Assembly (NCBI GenBank): GCA_046727735.1
Contig: JBKPDF010000046.1
Location: forward strand, 1 to 64,000
Length of the DNA: 64,000 bases
Direction of reading: 5' to 3'
From: AP-16 sp046727735
Lineage (GTDB): Bacteria; Pseudomonadota; Alphaproteobacteria; Rhizobiales; Xanthobacteraceae
Shown: positions 19,467 to 28,266 of the stretch, piece after piece
Numbering within the stretch: the stretch's first letter is position 1
Layout of the letters: the number at the start of each line of letters is the position of its first letter
The notes under the pieces: model-generated
What the model was told of the DNA's origin: nothing
Databases searched by the model: none
The model's input: only the letters and a program-made list of their open reading frames with translations
Made by a program: the position numbers and the translations under genes

Positions 19467-20600
19467 ATGCGCGTTGCGATCCTCGGCGCCGGGCCCGCCG
19501 GACTTTACCTCGCCTATCTGCTCAAACGGCGGCGTCCAGAGACGCAAGTGCGCGTGTTCGAACAGAACGCGATGGACTCGACCTTCGGGTTCGGCGTCGT
19601 GTTCTCCGACCGGGCGCTCGAGTTCCTCGAAGAAGACGACGCCGCCACCTATGCGGCGATCGCGCCGCAGCTCGAGCTTTGGCGGGACCTCGCGATCGTG
19701 CATCGCGGCGAGCGCGTTGCGATCGACGGCATCGGGTTTGCGGCGCTCGGCCGGCTGAAGCTGCTCCGCGTGCTGCAACAACGGGCACGCTCGGTCGGGA
19801 TCGAGCCGGAATACGGGCGGCGGGTCGACCGCATCGATGAACTGCGCGAAGCCGATCTCGTCGTCGGCGCCGACGGCGCGAACTCGGTCGTTCGCCAAAG
19901 CTTCGCGCGCGAGCTCGGGGCCAGCGTCGACCACCTGCGCAACCGTTTCGCATGGTTCGGCACGACGCGACCCTTCGAAATTCTGACGCAGACGTTTCGC
20001 ACGGCCGATTTCGGCTGCGCCAACGCCCACCACTACCGCTACTCCGCGGACATGAGCACCTTCATCGTCGAGCTCGACGCGGCGAGCTTTGAGCGCGCGG
20101 GCTTCGCCCATATGCATGAAACGCAAGCAAAACAGGTTTGCGAGCGGGTGTTCGCCGAGGATCTCCGCGGGCATCCATTGATCACCAACCGGTCGATCTG
20201 GAGGCAATTCCCCAACGTGCGCAACGAACGCTGGTCGCACGAAAAATACGTGCTGATCGGCGACGCGCTGCATACCGCGCATTTCTCGATCGGCTCGGGC
20301 ACGCGGCTCGCGCTCGAGGATGCGATTGCGCTCGACCGGGCGCTCGCCGAATATCCGCGCGATCGGCGCGACGCGCTGCAAAGGTTCGAAGCATCGCGCC
20401 GGCCGATTCTCGACAAGCTGCTCGCCGCGGCGGATTCGAGCGCGCGCTGGTACGAGCGCTTTCCCGACCACATGGCGCTCGCGCCCGTCGATCTCGCCAT
20501 GAGCTACGTCACGCGCTCGGGCCGTCTCGATCGCGAGCGCCTGCGTGCGCAATCGCCGTGCTTCGTCGCGCGCTGGGAGCGGGAACGTGGGGCGGCCTGA
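19467..20600 (+). CDS. FAD-dependent aromatic-CoA monooxygenase-like protein
   Basis: 377-aa flavoprotein hydroxylase. The N-terminal MRVAILGAGPAGLYLAYLL is the FAD GxGxxG site, DLVVGADGANSVVR is the DG motif, and VLIGDALHTAHFSIGSGTRLALEDAIAL is the GD motif near residues 260-290. Segments FGFGVVFSDRALEFL and NRFAWFGTTRPFE resemble the monooxygenase half of salicylyl-CoA 5-hydroxylase and 2-aminobenzoyl-CoA monooxygenase/reductase. Those enzymes carry an additional C-terminal reductase domain that is absent here. Role in aromatic CoA-thioester breakdown is inference, as no such pathway lies nearby. The ATG at 19467 is used in preference to an adjacent in-frame TTG. Confidence 0.75.
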   Translation: MRVAILGAGPAGLYLAYLLKRRRPETQVRVFEQNAMDSTFGFGVVFSDRALEFLEEDDAATYAAIAPQLELWRDLAIVHRGERVAIDGIGFAALGRLKLLRVLQQRARSVGIEPEYGRRVDRIDELREADLVVGADGANSVVRQSFARELGASVDHLRNRFAWFGTTRPFEILTQTFRTADFGCANAHHYRYSADMSTFIVELDAASFERAGFAHMHETQAKQVCERVFAEDLRGHPLITNRSIWRQFPNVRNERWSHEKYVLIGDALHTAHFSIGSGTRLALEDAIALDRALAEYPRDRRDALQRFEASRRPILDKLLAAADSSARWYERFPDHMALAPVDLAMSYVTRSGRLDRERLRAQSPCFVARWERERGAA

Positions 20601-20640
20601 CATGTTCCCCGACGCTGCGCGCAGCGCGGCGATCCGGAAA

Positions 20641-21498
20641 CTACGTCTGCTCGGCGAACGTCGAGCGGAACGGGTGGGCCGGATAGACGCCGAGGATCTT
20701 CAGCTCTTTCGAGAAGAACGCCAGCTCCTCGAGCGCGAGCGCGAGCGCGCGATCGTCGGGATGGCCTTCGACGTCGGCATAGAACTGGGTCGCGAAGAAA
20801 TTGCCTTCGAGCATGTAGCTTTCGAGCTTCGTCATGTTGATGCCGTTGGTCGCGAACCCGCCGAGCGCCTTGTAGAGCGCGGCCGGGACGTTGCGCACCC
20901 GGAACAGGAACGTGGTGACGACGGTGCCGTCGCCGCTCTTCGCCCATCGCGCCTCGCGGGCGAGCACGATGAAACGCGTGGTGTTGTGCGCCTCGTCCTC
21001 GATGTTCTCGGCGAGGATGTCGAGGCCGTAGATCTCGGCCGCAAGCCCAGAGGCGATCGCGGCGCGCGTCTTGTCGCCGCGCTCGGCGACCTCGCGCGCG
21101 GATCCGGCGGTGTCGGCGGCCACGATGGTCTTGAGCCCGAGCTTACGGATCACCTCGCGGCACTGGCCGAGCGCCATCACATGGCTCTCGACCGAGCGGA
21201 TTCGATCGAGCTTGGCTCCCCTGGGCGCCATCAGCTGATGCCGGATCGGCAGGAACCACTCCGCCACGATGTGCAGGTCCGCGGTCGGCATCAGATGATG
21301 AATATCGGCGACCCGTCCGGCGACCGAGTTCTCGATCGGGATCATGCCGAGCGCGGCCTCGCCGCTCTCGACCGCCGCGAACGCGTCCTCGAAGGTCGGG
21401 CAGGGCACCGCCTCGTGATCCGGATAGGCCTCGCGGCAGGCGATGTGCGAGTTGGCGCCCGGCTCGCCCTGGAACACGATTTTTGCTGACCCGCTCAT
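20641..21498 (-). CDS. pheA: Prephenate dehydratase
   Basis: Converts prephenate to phenylpyruvate in phenylalanine synthesis. The 285-aa protein has no chorismate mutase domain. The catalytic Thr-Arg-Phe lies in HNTTRFIVLAREARW near residue 173, and a C-terminal ACT regulatory domain (VRNVPAALYKALGGFATNGINMTKLES) would bind phenylalanine. The gene follows kdsB by 28 nt on the same strand, forming a probable two-gene unit, an arrangement also seen in related bradyrhizobia. Confidence 0.95.
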   Translation of the reverse strand: MSGSAKIVFQGEPGANSHIACREAYPDHEAVPCPTFEDAFAAVESGEAALGMIPIENSVAGRVADIHHLMPTADLHIVAEWFLPIRHQLMAPRGAKLDRIRSVESHVMALGQCREVIRKLGLKTIVAADTAGSAREVAERGDKTRAAIASGLAAEIYGLDILAENIEDEAHNTTRFIVLAREARWAKSGDGTVVTTFLFRVRNVPAALYKALGGFATNGINMTKLESYMLEGNFFATQFYADVEGHPDDRALALALEELAFFSKELKILGVYPAHPFRSTFAEQT

Positions 21499-21526
21499 CG
21501 TTGCTTCACTCCGGATCTCCGCGAGT

Positions 21527-22258
21527 TCAGGCTCGCATCGAGGCCCGTACCCAATCGAGATCCTCCGGCGTGTTCACTTCGGGCGGGGCGCGCTCGACGA
21601 TCGCCACGTCTATGCGCATGCCGGCTTCGAGCGCGCGGAGCTGCTCGAGCTTCTCGCGCAGCTCGAGCGGCGAGGGCGGCAGCCCGACAAAGCGGTCGAG
21701 CGCCTCGCGGCGAAACGCGTAGAGCCCGAAATGATGGAACAGCGGACCCTCGCCCCAGGGCGCACTGGCGCGGGTGAAATACAGCGCGCGCAAGCGACCC
21801 GCCGCGACCGGGGATCCGACCACCTTGACGAAATTCGGATTGTCGCGAGCGGCCGGATCGCGGATCTCCGCCGCCGTGGTGGCGATGTCGACGCTCGCGT
21901 CAAGGAGCGGCCGAAGCGCGGCCGCGATCGCGCCCGGTTCAACGCTCGGCATATCGCCCTGCACGTTGATGACGATCTTCATTCTCCGCTCGGGGTCGAT
22001 CAGGTCCGCGGCCTCGTGGACCCGATCGGAGCCGGACGGATGGTCGCCACGCGTCATCACCGCGCGGCCGCCGGCTTTGCCGACGGCCGCCACGATTTCC
22101 TCGCTGTCGGTGGCGACCACGACCGGGCCGACCGCTGCCTTGGTCGCCCGTTCGAGCACGTGCACGATCATCGGCCGGCCACAAAGATCGGCGAGCGGCT
22201 TTGCGGGAAGCCGGGTCGATGCCAGCCGGGCGGGAATGACGAGGAGGGCATCGGCCAT
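21527..22258 (-). CDS. kdsB: 3-deoxy-manno-octulosonate cytidylyltransferase
   Basis: Makes CMP-Kdo from CTP and Kdo for lipopolysaccharide core assembly. The 243-aa product begins MADALLVIPARLASTRLPAKPL, the nucleotide-binding signature, followed by PMIVHVLERA, VVATDSEEIV, MTRGDHPSGSDRVHEA and VNVQGDMPSVEP. The ATG at 22258 matches this family start; upstream in-frame codons run into the intergenic space shared with the divergent cytochrome gene. It is likely co-transcribed with pheA. Confidence 0.96.
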   Translation of the reverse strand: MADALLVIPARLASTRLPAKPLADLCGRPMIVHVLERATKAAVGPVVVATDSEEIVAAVGKAGGRAVMTRGDHPSGSDRVHEAADLIDPERRMKIVINVQGDMPSVEPGAIAAALRPLLDASVDIATTAAEIRDPAARDNPNFVKVVGSPVAAGRLRALYFTRASAPWGEGPLFHHFGLYAFRREALDRFVGLPPSPLELREKLEQLRALEAGMRIDVAIVERAPPEVNTPEDLDWVRASMRA

Positions 22259-22442
22259 CTGTTTCCGGGCGGTCCCGGCCTCGACAGAGAGTTGGCACAA
22301 TTGCGCTTCGCGGCTTGCTCCGCGGCGCAAGCTCGGATCGTTCGGCAATGCGCGCTGCTTATACGGGTTGCCACCGACGAGGCAACCGGTTATCTGTCCG
22401 CCCGCGTTCCGGCCGATCGCGCCCCGCAACGAGCGCTCCCCG

Positions 22443-23207
22443 ATGGATTCCTTCGAGCTCAACAAGATCCTCGGCGCCGTCCTGTTCACCTGTCTGGTTC
22501 TGCTCGCGCTCAACATCGCGGCCGGAGCCTTGTTCACGCCGGAGCCTCCGAAGAAACCCGGCTACGAAATCGCGGTGCAGGAGGAGCCGGCCGGCGGAGC
22601 GGCGGCCGCGGCGGCAGCGGCCGCCGAGGAACCGATCGAACAGGCGCTCGCCAGTGCCGATCCCAAACGCGGCCAGCAGGCCGTGAAAGTCTGCCAGACT
22701 TGCCACACCTTCGAAAAAGGCGGCCCCAACAAGATCGGGCCGAATCTCTGGGAGGTCGTTGGGCGCAAGAAAGGCACCGAGGGCGGGTTCGCCTATTCGG
22801 ATGCGATCAAGTCCAAAGGCGGCGAATGGAATGTGGACGACCTCAATAAATTCTTGACCAGCCCTAGGGCGTTTGCACCCGGCACGAAGATGAGCTTCGC
22901 CGGGCTGCAGCGGGAGAACCAGCGCGCCGACGTGATCGCGTATTTGAACAGCCTCGCCGACAATCCGAAGCCGCTGCCGACCGCGGCGGCGCCGGCCGGC
23001 AAGGAGCAGGGGCAGACACCGGCGCCGGGCGGGCAGGCCACCCCGCAGGGCCAGTCGGCGCCCGGCGCCAATCCCAGTTCGCCGGCTGGGCGGGCCGAAT
23101 CGCAAGCTCCGGGACCGGCGCAGCCCCAGGTAACTTCCCCGGGGCAGTCGCAGTCGCCCCAGCCGGGCAGCCCGAAGAGTCCTTCGCCCGGCCAGAAGAG
23201 CGAGTGA
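22443..23207 (+). CDS. cycM: Membrane-anchored cytochrome c (CycM-like) with long Pro/Gln/Ser tail
   Basis: 254-aa electron carrier of the respiratory chain. The uncleaved N-terminal helix (about residues 9-30) anchors it, and an alanine-rich linker (52-61) leads to the class I haem domain. Haem attachment is CQTCH (84-88) and the sixth ligand is Met150 in GTKMSFAGL. CycM-type proteins pass electrons from the bc1 complex to aa3 oxidase. After the domain ends near residue 175, about 78 residues of Pro, Gln, Ser, Gly and Ala follow, much longer than the usual CycM. The gene is divergent from kdsB. Confidence 0.88.
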   Translation: MDSFELNKILGAVLFTCLVLLALNIAAGALFTPEPPKKPGYEIAVQEEPAGGAAAAAAAAAEEPIEQALASADPKRGQQAVKVCQTCHTFEKGGPNKIGPNLWEVVGRKKGTEGGFAYSDAIKSKGGEWNVDDLNKFLTSPRAFAPGTKMSFAGLQRENQRADVIAYLNSLADNPKPLPTAAAPAGKEQGQTPAPGGQATPQGQSAPGANPSSPAGRAESQAPGPAQPQVTSPGQSQSPQPGSPKSPSPGQKSE

Positions 23208-23328
23208 TCACGTCCCACGGCGACCGCGATCGGTCGACGCCCGGCGGAAATTCACTCGGTTGCCAATGGCCTGGGCGTTACCAGATCGATGCGGGCATGA
23301 TCCCGCCGGCCATCATCGGAGTTGATCC

Positions 23329-25218
23329 GTGCATCCGACCCGTCGAACCGTTTTGCGCATCGGCTCGCTCGCCCTCGCAGGTCCCGCCGCGACTCTCTTC
23401 GCACTCCCGGGCAAAGCGCAAACCGCGCCCGCCGGGCCGGAGCGGAACTGGCGCCACGGCCTGTCGCTGTTCGGCGATCTGCACTACCCGGCGGACTTCG
23501 AGCGCTTCGATTACGTCCGACCGGATGCACCGCGCGGCGGCACGGTGCGGCTGAGCGCGCTCGGCACCTTCGACAATTTCAATGTCGCGGTGGCGAGCGT
23601 CAAAGGCCAGCTCGCGGCCGGGGTGGGGCTCGTCTACAACCGGCTGCTGGCGGGCGCGGCCGATGAAGTGACGACGATGTACGGCCTGCTCGCCGAGGCG
23701 GTCGATTACCCGCCCGACCATTCGCACGTCGCGTACCGGCTGCGGCCGCAGGCGCGCTGGCACGACGGCACGCCGGTCAGCGTCGAAGACGTGATTTTCT
23801 CGTTCGAGACCTGGAAGAAGCACGATCCCGAGCTCGCGGCCTATTATCGTCATGTCGTGAAGGCGGAGCGCACCGGCGAGCGCGAGGTGTCGTTCACCTT
23901 CGACTCCGCGGGCAACCGCGAGCTGCCGCTGATCGTCGGCGAGCTCATGGTACTGCCCAAGCACTGGTGGCTGGCGAGCGACAAGAGCGGCAACAAGCGC
24001 GATGTCTCCGCGACGACGCTCGAGCCGCCGCTCGGCGCCGGGGCCTACCGGATCAAAAGCTTCGTGCCGGGACGCTCGATCGCCTACGAGCGGGTCAAGG
24101 ACTATTGGGGCGAGAATCTCAACGTGAACGTCGGGCACAACAATTTCGAGGAGATCCGCTTCGAATATTTCCGGGATTCCACCGTCGCGCTCGAAGCTTT
24201 CAAGGGCGATCAGATCGATTGGCGCACCGAGAACAGCGCCAAGAACTGGGCGACGGCCTACGATTTTCCCGCCGTGCGCGACAAGCGGGTCGTCATCGAA
24301 GAATTTCCGGCGCGCAGCCGCGGCGTGATGCAGGCTTTCGTCTTCAACATCCGGCGTGACAAGTTCAAGGATCCGCGGCTGCGGCGTGCGTTCAATTTCG
24401 CCTTCGATTTCGAGGAGATGAACAAGCAGATCTTCTACGGCCAGTACCGCAGGATCTCCAGCTATTTCGACGGCACGGAGCTCGCCTCCTCGGGGCTTCC
24501 CGACGGGCAGGAACTGCAGATTCTGGAAACGGTGCGCGCGAAGGTGCCGCCGGAGATGTTCACGACGCCCTACAGCAATCCGGTAGCCGGGAATGCCGAG
24601 GCGGTCCGCGCCAATCTGCGCGAAGCCGTGAAGCTGTTGAAGGAAGCCGGCTACGAAGTTCGCGACCGCCGGCTGGTCGACGCAGCAACCGGCGAGCCGT
24701 TCGCGGTCGAGGTCCTCGTCGACGAGCCGGCCTATGAACGCATCGTCCTGTTCTACCGGCCCTCGCTCGAGCGGCTCGGCATGACCGTCAGCGTGCGTAC
24801 CGTGGACGACGTCCAGTACCAGAACCGGCTGCGGCAATGGGACTACGACGTGATCATCGCGTCGTGGGGCGAATCGCTCTCGCCCGGCAACGAGCAACGC
24901 GGCTATTGGGGATCGCAGGCTGCCGACATGCCCGGCAGTCGCAACTACATCGGCATCAAGAACCAAGCCGTCGATGCGTTGATCGACCGTATCATCTTTG
25001 CCAAGGACCGCGCCGAGCTCGTGGCCGCCACCAAGGCGCTCGACCGGGTGCTGCTGTGGAATTTCTACGTCGTTCCGCAATGGACCTACGATAAGGTGCG
25101 CACCGCCCGCTGGGACCGGTTCGGCCGGCCGCAGCTCTTGCCGCGCTACAACGAACCGGATTTCCCCGGAATTTGGTGGTGGGACAGCAATCGCGCCACC
25201 AAGGTCGGAAGCCGCTAG
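23329..25218 (+). CDS. yejA: ABC transporter periplasmic binding protein, YejA type (first copy)
   Basis: 629-aa family 5 solute-binding protein for peptides or related compounds. The N-terminus MHPTRRTVLRIGSLALAGPA resembles a Tat signal peptide (RRTVL) ending near the AQT at residue 31. Mature landmarks include HGLSLFGDLHYPADF, RPDAPRGGTVR and YDVIIASWGESLSPGNEQRGYW. It leads the transporter operon and is followed by a paralogue whose GTG overlaps its TAG by one base. YejABEF in enterobacteria imports peptides, including microcin C, but the substrate here is unknown. Confidence 0.9.
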   Translation: MHPTRRTVLRIGSLALAGPAATLFALPGKAQTAPAGPERNWRHGLSLFGDLHYPADFERFDYVRPDAPRGGTVRLSALGTFDNFNVAVASVKGQLAAGVGLVYNRLLAGAADEVTTMYGLLAEAVDYPPDHSHVAYRLRPQARWHDGTPVSVEDVIFSFETWKKHDPELAAYYRHVVKAERTGEREVSFTFDSAGNRELPLIVGELMVLPKHWWLASDKSGNKRDVSATTLEPPLGAGAYRIKSFVPGRSIAYERVKDYWGENLNVNVGHNNFEEIRFEYFRDSTVALEAFKGDQIDWRTENSAKNWATAYDFPAVRDKRVVIEEFPARSRGVMQAFVFNIRRDKFKDPRLRRAFNFAFDFEEMNKQIFYGQYRRISSYFDGTELASSGLPDGQELQILETVRAKVPPEMFTTPYSNPVAGNAEAVRANLREAVKLLKEAGYEVRDRRLVDAATGEPFAVEVLVDEPAYERIVLFYRPSLERLGMTVSVRTVDDVQYQNRLRQWDYDVIIASWGESLSPGNEQRGYWGSQAADMPGSRNYIGIKNQAVDALIDRIIFAKDRAELVAATKALDRVLLWNFYVVPQWTYDKVRTARWDRFGRPQLLPRYNEPDFPGIWWWDSNRATKVGSR

Positions 25219-27131
25219 TGCGCCGCGGCGCTTTCCGCACGCCGGCTCCGCCGTTGCGCGCCGGGCTGCCGCTCACGCGGCGCAAGGTGCTCGGGTTCGC
25301 GGCGGGCACTCTCGTGCTCGGTCTTCCGCGACCGCTCCCGGCGGGCGAAGCCGACGGCGAGGTCGAGACCCACGGACTCTCGGCGTTCGGCGACCTCAAA
25401 TATCCGGCGGATTTTCTGCATTTCGATTACGTCGATCCCAAGGCCCCGAAGGGCGGCATCTTCTCCCAGATCGGCCCCGATCGGCAGTACAACCAGTCTT
25501 TCCAGACCTTCAATTCCCTCAACGCCTACATCCTCAAGGGCGACGGCGCACAGGGCATGGCGCTCACGTTCGCGACCCTGATGGCGCGCGCAAGCGACGA
25601 GCCGGACGCGGTCTACGGGCTCGCCGCTCGCGCCGTGCGCATCTCGGCCGACCGGCGCACGTACCGCTTCTTGCTCCGCCCCGAGGCGCGCTTCCACGAC
25701 GGCTCGCGCCTCACCGCGCACGACGCGGCATTCTCGCTGACCACGCTCAAGGCCAAGGGGCATCCGATCATCGGACAGTTCCTGCGGGATTTCGAAGGTG
25801 CGCAGGCCGAGGATGCAGACATTCTCGTCGTTCGCTTCGCGCAAAAGCGCGCGCGCGACGTGCCGCTGTTCGTCGCGACGCTGCCGATCTTCTCCCGTGC
25901 CTATTACACCGCCCATCCGTTCGAGGAGACGAGCCTCGAGGTTCCGCTCGGCTCCGGTGCTTACCGGGTCGGCCGTTTCGAGCCCGGTCGCTTCATCGAA
26001 TTCGAGCGGGTCAAGGATTGGTGGGGTGCCGCGCTGCCGGTCTCGCGTGGGCAGAACAATTTCGACGTGGTGCGGTTCGAATTTTACCGCGACCGCGACG
26101 TCGCCTTCGAAGGCTTCACCGCCAAGAATTATCTGTTTCGCGAGGAATTCACCTCGCGCATCTGGGCGACGCGCTACGATTTTCCGGCGCTGCGCGACGG
26201 ACGGGTCAAGCGGGAAGTGGTGCCGGACGACACCCCCTCGGGCGCGCAGGGCTGGTTCATCAACACGCGCCGGGAGAAATTCAAGGATCCGCGCCTGCGC
26301 GAGGCGCTGATCGACGCCTTCGATTTCGAATGGACCAACAAGTCCATCATGTACGGCTCCTACGAGCGCACCCATTCGGTGTTCCAGAATTCCGACATGG
26401 TGGCGTCCGGCAAGCCCAGGCCGGAAGAGCTGGCGTTGCTCGAGCCATTCCGGGAAACGCTGCCCGAGGAAGTGTTCGGCGAGGCTTTCGTGCCGCCGAT
26501 GTCCGACGGCTCCGGCCAGGACCGCAGCCTGTTGCGCAAGGCCAACCAGCTGCTGCAGCAAGCGGGCCTATCGGTGAAGAGCGGCAAGCGCGTCAACGCC
26601 CGCGGCGAGCCGATCACGATCGAGTTCCTGATCGACGAGCCGGGGTTCGAGCCGCATCACATGCCGTTCATCAAGAATCTCGGCGTGCTCGGCATCGAGG
26701 CGAGCCTGCGGCTGGTCGACCCGGTGCAGTTTCGCGCCCGTGTCGACCAATTCGATTTCGACATCACGGTCGAACGCTTCAGCTTCTCGACGACGCCGGG
26801 GGATGCGCTGCGCTCGTATTTCTCCTCCGCGGCGGCCGCGCTCAAGGGCTCGCAGAACCTCGCCGGCATCGCCGATCCGGTGATCGACGCGCTGATCGAC
26901 AAGATCATCGCGGCCGAGACGCGGCCCGCAATGGTGAACGCGTGCCGGGCGCTCGATCGCGTGATCCGCGCCAGGCGATACTGGATTCCGCACTGGTACA
27001 AGCCGACCCATTGGTTCGCGTACTGGGACGTGTTCGCGCGTCCTGCGGCAAATCCGCGCTACGCGCGCGGCGTTCCCGAGACCTGGTGGTACGATCCCGG
27101 CAAGGCCGCGAAACTCGAGCGCGCCGGCTGA
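25218..27131 (+). CDS. yejA: ABC transporter periplasmic binding protein, YejA type (second copy)
   Basis: 637-aa paralogue of the preceding protein; both share the opening GLSAFGDLKYPADFLHFDYV pattern and the general layout. Proposed start is GTG at 25218, overlapping the upstream stop by one nucleotide, which implies translational coupling. The signal region LTRRKVLGFAAGTLVLGLP also has twin arginines. Having two binding proteins for one permease may broaden the range of ligands. The pair looks like an old duplication, since similarity is limited to motifs. Confidence 0.88.
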   Translation: MRRGAFRTPAPPLRAGLPLTRRKVLGFAAGTLVLGLPRPLPAGEADGEVETHGLSAFGDLKYPADFLHFDYVDPKAPKGGIFSQIGPDRQYNQSFQTFNSLNAYILKGDGAQGMALTFATLMARASDEPDAVYGLAARAVRISADRRTYRFLLRPEARFHDGSRLTAHDAAFSLTTLKAKGHPIIGQFLRDFEGAQAEDADILVVRFAQKRARDVPLFVATLPIFSRAYYTAHPFEETSLEVPLGSGAYRVGRFEPGRFIEFERVKDWWGAALPVSRGQNNFDVVRFEFYRDRDVAFEGFTAKNYLFREEFTSRIWATRYDFPALRDGRVKREVVPDDTPSGAQGWFINTRREKFKDPRLREALIDAFDFEWTNKSIMYGSYERTHSVFQNSDMVASGKPRPEELALLEPFRETLPEEVFGEAFVPPMSDGSGQDRSLLRKANQLLQQAGLSVKSGKRVNARGEPITIEFLIDEPGFEPHHMPFIKNLGVLGIEASLRLVDPVQFRARVDQFDFDITVERFSFSTTPGDALRSYFSSAAAALKGSQNLAGIADPVIDALIDKIIAAETRPAMVNACRALDRVIRARRYWIPHWYKPTHWFAYWDVFARPAANPRYARGVPETWWYDPGKAAKLERAG

Positions 27132-27149
27132 GGGGCCGATCGCAAGGAC

Positions 27150-28265
27150 ATGACCGCTTACATCGCCCGACGCATCCTGTTCATGATCCCGACGCTGTTC
27201 GGAATCATGCTGGTGTCGTTCCTCGTCGTGCAATTCGCGCCGGGCGGACCGGTCGAGCGCATGATCGCCAAGATCAGCGGCCAGGACACCGGCGCAACCT
27301 CGCGCATTTCCGGCTCCTCGAGCGGCGATTTCGCGGCGCGCAACCAGTTCCAGGGCGCCGGCGGCGCCGAGGCGATCAATTCCAAATATCGCGGCGCACA
27401 GGGGCTCGATCCCGAGTTCATCAAGAGTCTCGAGAAGCAGTTCGGCTTCGACAAGCCGGCCTACGAGCGCTTCTTTTTGATGCTGTGGAACTACGCCCGC
27501 TTCGATTTCGGCAAGAGCTATTTCCGCGACGTTCGCGTGCTCGACCTGATCAAGGAGAAGCTTCCGGTATCGATGTCGCTCGGCATCTGGATGACGCTGT
27601 TGACCTACCTCATCTCGATTCCGCTCGGCATCCGCAAGGCCATCCGCGAAGGGTCGAGCTTCGACGTCTGGACCTCCGGGGTGATCGTGACCGGCTACGC
27701 CATCCCCGGGTTCCTGTTCGCGATCCTGCTGATCGTGCTGTTCGCCGGCGGTTCGTTCTTCGACTTCTTTCCGCTGCGCGGGCTGACCTCGGACAATTGG
27801 TCGAGCCTGCCCTGGTGGGGGAAGATTCTCGACTATTTCTGGCACCTGACGCTGCCGATCGTCACCATGTCGCTCGGCGCCTTCGCCACGATGACGATGC
27901 TGACCAAGAATTCGTTCCTCGACGAGATCCGCAAGCAGTACGTGCTCACCGCCCGCTCCAAGGGCTGCAGCGAGCACCAGGTGCTCTACGGACATGTCTT
28001 CCGCAACGCGATGCTGCTGGTCATCGCCGGATTCCCCGGCGCGTTCGTGCACGCCTTCTTCTCCGGCTCGCTGCTGATCGAGATCATCTTCTCGCTCGAC
28101 GGCTTGGGTCTGCTCGGGTTCGAGAGCGTGCTCAACCGCGACTATGCCGTCGTGTTCGCGACGCTCTATATCTTCTCGCTGGTCGGCCTCGTCGTGACGC
28201 TGATTTCCGACCTGACCTATACGTGGGTCGATCCGCGGATCGACTTCGAGACGCGGGAAGTCTGA
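27150..28265 (+). CDS. yejB: ABC transporter permease YejB
   Basis: 371-aa inner membrane permease of the oligopeptide class. It starts MTAYIARRILFMIPTLFGIMLVSF, typical of DppB/YejB, and has a periplasmic insertion (about residues 45-100) with SGQDTGATSR. The ATPase-coupling EAA loop is TARSKGCSEHQVLYGHVFRNA near residue 270. It follows the second binding protein by 18 nt and precedes yejE by a single base. Confidence 0.93.
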   Translation: MTAYIARRILFMIPTLFGIMLVSFLVVQFAPGGPVERMIAKISGQDTGATSRISGSSSGDFAARNQFQGAGGAEAINSKYRGAQGLDPEFIKSLEKQFGFDKPAYERFFLMLWNYARFDFGKSYFRDVRVLDLIKEKLPVSMSLGIWMTLLTYLISIPLGIRKAIREGSSFDVWTSGVIVTGYAIPGFLFAILLIVLFAGGSFFDFFPLRGLTSDNWSSLPWWGKILDYFWHLTLPIVTMSLGAFATMTMLTKNSFLDEIRKQYVLTARSKGCSEHQVLYGHVFRNAMLLVIAGFPGAFVHAFFSGSLLIEIIFSLDGLGLLGFESVLNRDYAVVFATLYIFSLVGLVVTLISDLTYTWVDPRIDFETREV

Positions 28266-28266
28266 C

